A stretch of DNA of 64,000 bases, taken from Loxodes magnus (Eukaryota > Ciliophora > Karyorelictea > Loxodida > Loxodidae). The position numbers were made by a program, and so were the translations under genes. The stretch lies in NCBI GenBank assembly GCA_946699065.1, contig CAMPDV010000300.1, forward strand, positions 248,001 through 312,000. The letters run 5' to 3'. Shown in pieces: positions 58,382 to 64,000 of this stretch. Numbering within the stretch: position 1 is the stretch's first letter; the number at the start of each line of letters is the position of its first letter. A model generated the notes under the pieces. It was given only the letters and a program-made list of their open reading frames with translations. It was not told the DNA's origin and made no database searches.

Positions 58382-61300
58382 AAGTAATTTTTATAATTAT
58401 CTAATTCTTTCATCACATCCGGAATATGTAAAAAATTTGTAAATGTTAATTATGATTAGCAAGGGAATAAAAATATTCGTATTTACGAAAATGGACTTCC
58501 AGCTGGATCAAAAGAAAGTAATAAAGATAATAATTAATATTAATACAGAACTCAAATCAAGATTGGACACGTTAACATTAATGAAATAGCAGGAAAACAG
58601 TTAATGATTGAAGAATTTATCAAAAGTAATGACATAGACATCTTCTCAATTAATGAAACATGACAAAAGTAAGATTTTCCTCCTATACTAATAATAGGAT
58701 ATAGGACATACTTTAGAAATGCAGATAAAGGAGGAGGAGTAAGCTTGATTATTAGAGATGAAATCAATAGTACTGAATTTAGAGCAAATATAGAAACCTA
58801 AAATCGATTTGTTTCAGTCAAAATGGAAAATATATTAATCACATCTTGCTATATGCATGACAATAATAAAAGTAGTCTTATTAAAGATTAAGCTTATGAT
58901 TATATTAATACATATATTGGATAATTTCCAAATAATCCTCATATATTGATAGGAGATTTCAATGCTCTATTATAACATTACGGAAATAATACTTAAAACG
59001 ATTATGACATCACATCTAGATTTTAAGAATTCTTGCAATAAAATGATCTTCAAATAGTTAATAATACGATTAATAATACATGCATACACAAAGGAACGAG
59101 AAAATTGTACTGTAATGACTATATTTTAATTAGTAGTCATTTAAATAATAATTAATTTGTAAAATTTTAGGTTCACAATGGCTGCTTAAAAACTGATCAT
59201 ATTCCAATTACAGTTAACTTTTTGTTTAATACAAAATATTATGATGATGAAAAAATAATTTAGAGAAAATATAAAATTAATCGTTTGTAAGACCCAATTG
59301 ATAGATAAAGATATTAACAATCATTTATACAAACTTGTAATGATTACTTTCAAATAGATAGAAATAATTTAGAGGAATAGTACATGTACATTAGCAGAAA
59401 TATTCAAGAAAACGCAGATTCAGTACTAGAATCATTTATTCCTGATTCTAAATACAACAAACTTCCTCAAGATCTTGCAAGAAAGTATATAGATGCGAAA
59501 AGAGCTAACTAAGAGTATAAAGAAACGCAAATTTATTTTGGAAGAATTAATTAAAGAGTCCTTAATCTTCAGAAATCAGCTAATAAACTTTGAAATAAAT
59601 ATAGATATCATCTATGAAAATGGTTAAAAGATAAAGCAAAGAAGAAATTTCTAAATCTTAATGAAGAACCAAAAATTATGTTTTAACAAGCGAAAAAGAT
59701 TCTGAACCCAAAAATAAGAAGCAAAATGAACTTTAATTAAGAGCTTAAAAACCAATTCGTTGATTCATGAGAGAATTTTGTTTTTAATAAACATTAAAAT
59801 CTTACTTAATAGTAGCTTGACAATAGTAACAAAAATTTTAATCTAGTTTATTGAAATATTAAAGAAATTTAAGAGTAAATACCTTCCTATTTACAAGAAT
59901 TCCAACTCTTTACGATTTAAGAAATTTAGGAAATTATTCAACTAATCCCAAATGGAAAAGCAGCTGGTCCAGATGGCATAAAGGGAGAATTATTGAAGTA
60001 TGGAGGTTATTATCTTACTTTGATTCTTCATTCTTTCTTGAATAATATGCTGAGGTTAGGTAGAATACCTGAAGAACTTAATACGTCAATCATTATTCCT
60101 ATATTTAAAAAAGGAAGCAAAGATGACTGGAAAAATTGGAGACCTATTTCTTTGATGAACTCTATACTAAAAATATATGATAAAGCTTTAACTAAAAGGT
60201 TATATGATTAAATATATAAAAGAAACTTAATTTATGAAAGCTAGATGGGATTCATGAAAAGGAAATAAACTACTATGCAAATTTGGACAATATAGTAAAT
60301 AATAGAATCCTATAGCAAATAAGCAAAAGGGAAGACAAAACTCCTTGCCACACTAATAGATGCAGAGAAAATGCTTGATACTATAGAAAGAAGATTGCTT
60401 TTCGATTAACTCAAGAGAGTCAAGCTTCCTTTAGGATTTATAAATGCCCTTGAATCTTTCTATAAAAACATAAATTTCTCCTTTCTTATAGATGGAACCT
60501 TATCTAGGAAGATAAAATACAATAATGGAGTTATATAAGGTAGCTCACATGGTCCAGTGCTTGCTTTGCTGTACTATGATGCTGTAATCAGATATTTAGA
60601 AAGTAAAAGTAACATAATAGGATTCAAATGTAATACTATTGGCAGAAGCTTCGCATGTAGAGGATGGGTAGATGATTTAATTCTCCTATCCAAATCTGAA
60701 AAGTCCATGCAGATTTTAATAAATGAAACATAAAAAGTATTCGAATGAACTAATTGAATATTAATACTTCAAAATGAGAAGCTATTTAATTCTTAAAAAA
60801 GAATCAAAAAGAAGTTAAGTTAAACTTAAAAATAAAAGACAATCCAATTATTTAGAAGTAATAAGTAACATATTTAGGAGTAATTCTCCATCAAAAAAAG
60901 GATCTAATTAATCACTGCAAATCGGTTTCATCTAATTATCTGTCTGCTATGAAGAAAGTAGTATATATATTATCAAGATATAAAAATGTGACACCTTGAC
61001 ATTTTAAGACTTTGTGCCGGATGTTTACGTTCCCTAAAGTTGAATATGGAGAAGAATTAATACCTTGAGCAGTCTAAAATGGAGCAACTGGAACACTAAA
61101 TAAAATTGACAAAAGTATGAGATTAATAGCAAGGAAAGCCTTCTAAGCATCTGAAAACACTTTTAATGAGTCCTGTTACATAGATCTTAACTGAATGCCA
61201 TTTAAAGATATTATAGCTTTGAGGTTTTTTATATTTTTTTATAAAATACGATAAGAAAGTATTAACCTTTCATAATCAACATAGGGACTCTCTTTATGAA

Positions 61301-62074
61301 TAATTGATAGGAAGTATATTCATATAGAGACTAATTAGCAAGATTATCTGAATACTACGAAATTGATTTTAATAATTAGGAACATAATAGTAGCTTAACT
61401 ACCTTTACGAAATATGTAAAGAACTAGATTCAACAAAAATTCTATAAAATAACTTAGTAAAGACTTAAATGTATGCCAACTGCAAAAATTTTTTAGAATA
61501 GTTTTGTAACTAACGATAATTCCCAGAAATTACCTATCCGAAACTAAATAAATAATATAGAAAAGAAATAATCAGTATATACAAACTCAGAACTTAAAGC
61601 TACAACTTTCGGAAAGATCTTCAAGACAGACATTATCCTATCGAGAATCCTCATTGCTTCTGTGGAGAATTGGACAAGTTCCAACATATTATGGATTGCA
61701 ATTGTTACATAGATATAAGAGAATGGGTAAAAACAAAGATTGAATAAGGTGATATAGGAAGATTAATAACCTATGATTAAAATTATATCAACTAATTCCC
61801 AAAAAACAAGATAGAATATATAGATTTGCAAATAAAAATTTTCCACAGGATGCTGCTCAAAAGGAGATTGGAATTATTCGAAATGGAAGAAGAATGATTG
61901 GAAAGTCCTGAATCTAAGGAATAGGAAATAAAAAATCAAGAAAATAGTGAAGAGAACGAGGAAGAAAAGGAATAATAAGAAGAGCTAAAAGAATAAGTGG
62001 AAGAATAGAAGGAAAAAATTGATAAATAAGATGATTAAGCTGAAGTATAAGATGAAGATGAAAGCGGGAGATGA
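58382..62074 (+). pseudogene. LINE A1 ORF2: endonuclease and reverse transcriptase
   Basis: Endonuclease: FSINETWQK near 58645-58672 (catalytic Glu; Trp as TGA 58661-58663), GGGVSLIIR, HILIGDFNALL near 58940-58970, and KTDHIPIT near 59195 (Asp-His pair), all intact. RT: GKAAGPDGIKGELLKYGG (59956-60010), WKNWRPISLMNS, LIDAEKMLDTI (60350-60385), GVIQGSSHGP (60530), G-W-V-DDLILL (60662-60690). Then PWHF, ELIPW, and a C-x-C-x7-H-x4-C motif near 61655-61695. A Glu/Gln-rich tail leads to TGA 62072-62074. Frame changes occur near 60757, 61260, 61320 and 61590. Function: nicking target DNA and copying element RNA. Confidence 0.85.
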
Positions 62075-62189
62075 AAAACTTATTAATAATTCTAAAGCAT
62101 TTTTAATTGAAGGAAGTAATTCTAACAATTAAAGATGTCACCAGACTATTTTAGTTTAGTTTAAGTTTAAGTACAAGTGATTATGACAA

Positions 62190-64000
62190 GAATTTAAGAA
62201 ATATAATATTTAATCTAAAAGAATATGATAAATATTATAAATGACACAATTTAATAATAAAATGATTACGAAGAAAAATGTATTGAAATAAAAACTAAAT
62301 ATAAAATTTGACTATTAAAAATATTTAGAATCTAATAATAAAAATTATAAATAAATAAGCATAAACAATAAAAATAATAAGAAATGAAAATGCTATAAAG
62401 TTTGAAAGAATTATATAAATTAAACTATTTGATTTATAATTTTTATTAAAATAGTAATATTTATATATAACTTAAAATTATTTAAAACTATGCTTAAAAT
62501 GTTTAAAAATAAAGAAAATTATTTTTTAAGGTATTTAAATATATTAAATAAGTTTAATTATATTTTTTAAATAGGATACATAAATTTGATAGTTTCTTTT
62601 ATTTCTAATTATATCTTAAAATAATATGAAATTTTTATTTTTAATAATTTTACAAATTAAATATTTTAAATTTGATATCTAAATTCTTTTTAATTTATAT
62701 TTTGCTAAACTAAAGTTATATGAAAAATTAATTAAAACTATTTTATAAAAATATATTATTTTAATATATAATAAGAAATATTTTTATAATAGATAAAAAG
62801 AATCCGATCATGATGTAAAATTGATTATTATTTTATTTATTTACTTTATAATTTCTTTGTTTAAATTTTTTATCTATAAATACATTTTTTTACAATGCAA
62901 AGGCTTTAAAATTCTAGTCTCACATTTTTTAATTTTTATATAAATTTGAAAATATGATAACCACTTGCTATAATATAGTTAGAAATTTTCTTTGATAAAA
63001 GTATAAATATTACTTATCAACTTGATAGAGTTTTTAATTGATTATAAAATAGATTTTTATAATAAGTTTCGTCTGTTTAAAAAATGATTTTTAATAGAAA
63101 GGGATATTTGAAACTAAAAATAAGAAGGGATATATACTCTATTGATATAATTTATTTTATAAATAAATAATTTTTCCTTATGTACCTATTTTAAGTAAAA
63201 AAATAGCATTTTCCAGTCTGTTAAAGCTAGAATTTGAAAACTTGGATTTTAATTATAATTAGTACAATTGCATTAATTATTAAATACTAATTATTACTAA
63301 TGATTTTTCTATGAAGATTAATCTATAAAAATAATAAATATACGTAAATAAATTATAAATAGTATTATAATAATATTATTTTCACTAATAATTAATAGCT
63401 ATAAATGAGTAAGTTTTTATAAAATTTAATTACCAGAAATATTTAAAATATTTAAATAATATTAAATTTTAAATAAGCAAGAATAATATTCAAATTTCTA
63501 TCATTTATATTTTATAGAAATTTATCAAAAACTTTAATTTAATTTAATTTAATTATTCTTCTTAGACAATCTTTAACTCTCCTAAAAAATGCTTCTAATT
63601 TCATATTTTTTTATAGGCATATTTGAATCAATAAAATTATAAATATGTTTTTAATTCAAAATTTTAATTAGTTTGCTACTTTACTTAATATTTAAGAATC
63701 TTAATATTGATATGAATTAAATTATTTTTAAAAACATTTAGCGGGATTTCATATTAAGTTTAGAAAAAGAATTAGAAAATAAAAAATTAAATAATTTTTT
63801 TACTTATTTATTCAAATATTGAATAGATTCCATTTAAGAAGAAGTTAAAATTTTAGATTAGTAAAATAATTAGTACTTATATATATATCCATAATCGATG
63901 AAAAATAGTAAAAATAAACTATTTTCGAATAGGCTGATTATAAAAATCTGAGAGTTAGAGAATTTTTTAAGATTTTTAATTTTTTATATTTTTAAATGTA
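62190..64000. other. extremely AT-rich stretch, nothing recognised
   Basis: Above 85% A+T in long parts, with homopolymer and TTTAAT-type runs. No coding signal, fold or repeat unit of note. Confidence 0.5.

Larger units (their letters stand above)
56478..62185 (+). mobile_element. near full-length non-LTR retrotransposon (LINE A1)
   Basis: Order: ORF1 (coiled coil) from ATG 56478, ORF2 with APE endonuclease, reverse transcriptase, C-terminal CCHC-like motif and acidic tail, then a 3' UTR beginning gaaggaagtaattctaac (62112) that is shared with A2 and A3. About 5.7 kb. The 5' end is not defined; nothing marks it upstream of 56478. No clear target-site duplication was found. It is inactive because of several frame changes, but the endonuclease and most RT residues survive, so it is younger than A2 and A3. 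Confidence 0.85.

Noticed and set aside
58552-58767. Minus-strand 71-codon frame
   Set aside because: Antisense to the LINE A1 endonuclease, whose catalytic motifs are on the plus strand.

Overview
The window looks like AT-rich (roughly three quarters A+T) nuclear DNA of a ciliate. In every recognisable protein here TAA and TAG fall where glutamine is expected. TGA falls repeatedly at invariant tryptophan positions: the protein kinase motifs DxWS and WMAPE, and conserved sites shared between copies of a LINE. The best preserved gene (7833-10262, minus) uses TGA both inside the protein and apparently as its terminator. That pattern fits the ambiguous karyorelict-type nuclear code (NCBI table 27) or the Condylostoma-type code (table 28) better than the Tetrahymena/Paramecium code. 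The organism is inferred from this alone. Because nearly every frame stays open under such a code, openness is weak evidence here, so I relied on motifs, paralogue comparison and G at codon position 1.

Left part (1-28 kb): a nest of tetratricopeptide (TPR) and TPR-kinase sequences, mostly minus strand. One gene is complete (7833-10262: about 12 TPRs, then a kinase-like domain, then a coiled-coil tail). Around it lie a decayed TPR-kinase paralogue (24750-26315), three decayed TPR genes (1240-3190, 11540-13110, 15890-17760), smaller fragments, two copies of an unrecognised family (4871-5690, 22376-22970) and a ~380 bp dispersed repeat in inverted copies (4490-4870, 19020-19410). This looks like repeated segmental duplication followed by decay.

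Middle part (28-41 kb): a decayed LINE on the minus strand (28595-32042, family B), a plus-strand coding region of unknown function (32402-34911), an intact tRNA-Arg(UCU) gene (35072-35144; a decayed copy lies at 20327-20398), a GC-rich zinc-knuckle ORF (35872-36772) and a long unrecognised gene (38858-40450).

Right part (42-62 kb): three copies of a second LINE family (A). The 56478-62185 copy is nearly full length, with coiled-coil ORF1 and ORF2 carrying APE endonuclease, reverse transcriptase and a C-terminal CCHC-like motif. The copies at 42660-43980 and 52870-53425 are 5'-truncated. A second zinc-knuckle ORF (49052-49986) and a clean Q-rich ORF (55720-56295) lie between them.

The most unusual signal is a pair of GC-rich islands (26491-26640 and 37741-37931). 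Each can fold around a three-way junction. Each is followed about 150 bp later by the same small hairpin and an ATTT-repeat tail. They are candidates for an undescribed structured RNA or a non-autonomous retroelement. Several AT-rich stretches (13-15.9, 40.5-42.6, 62.2-64 kb) hold nothing I can name.
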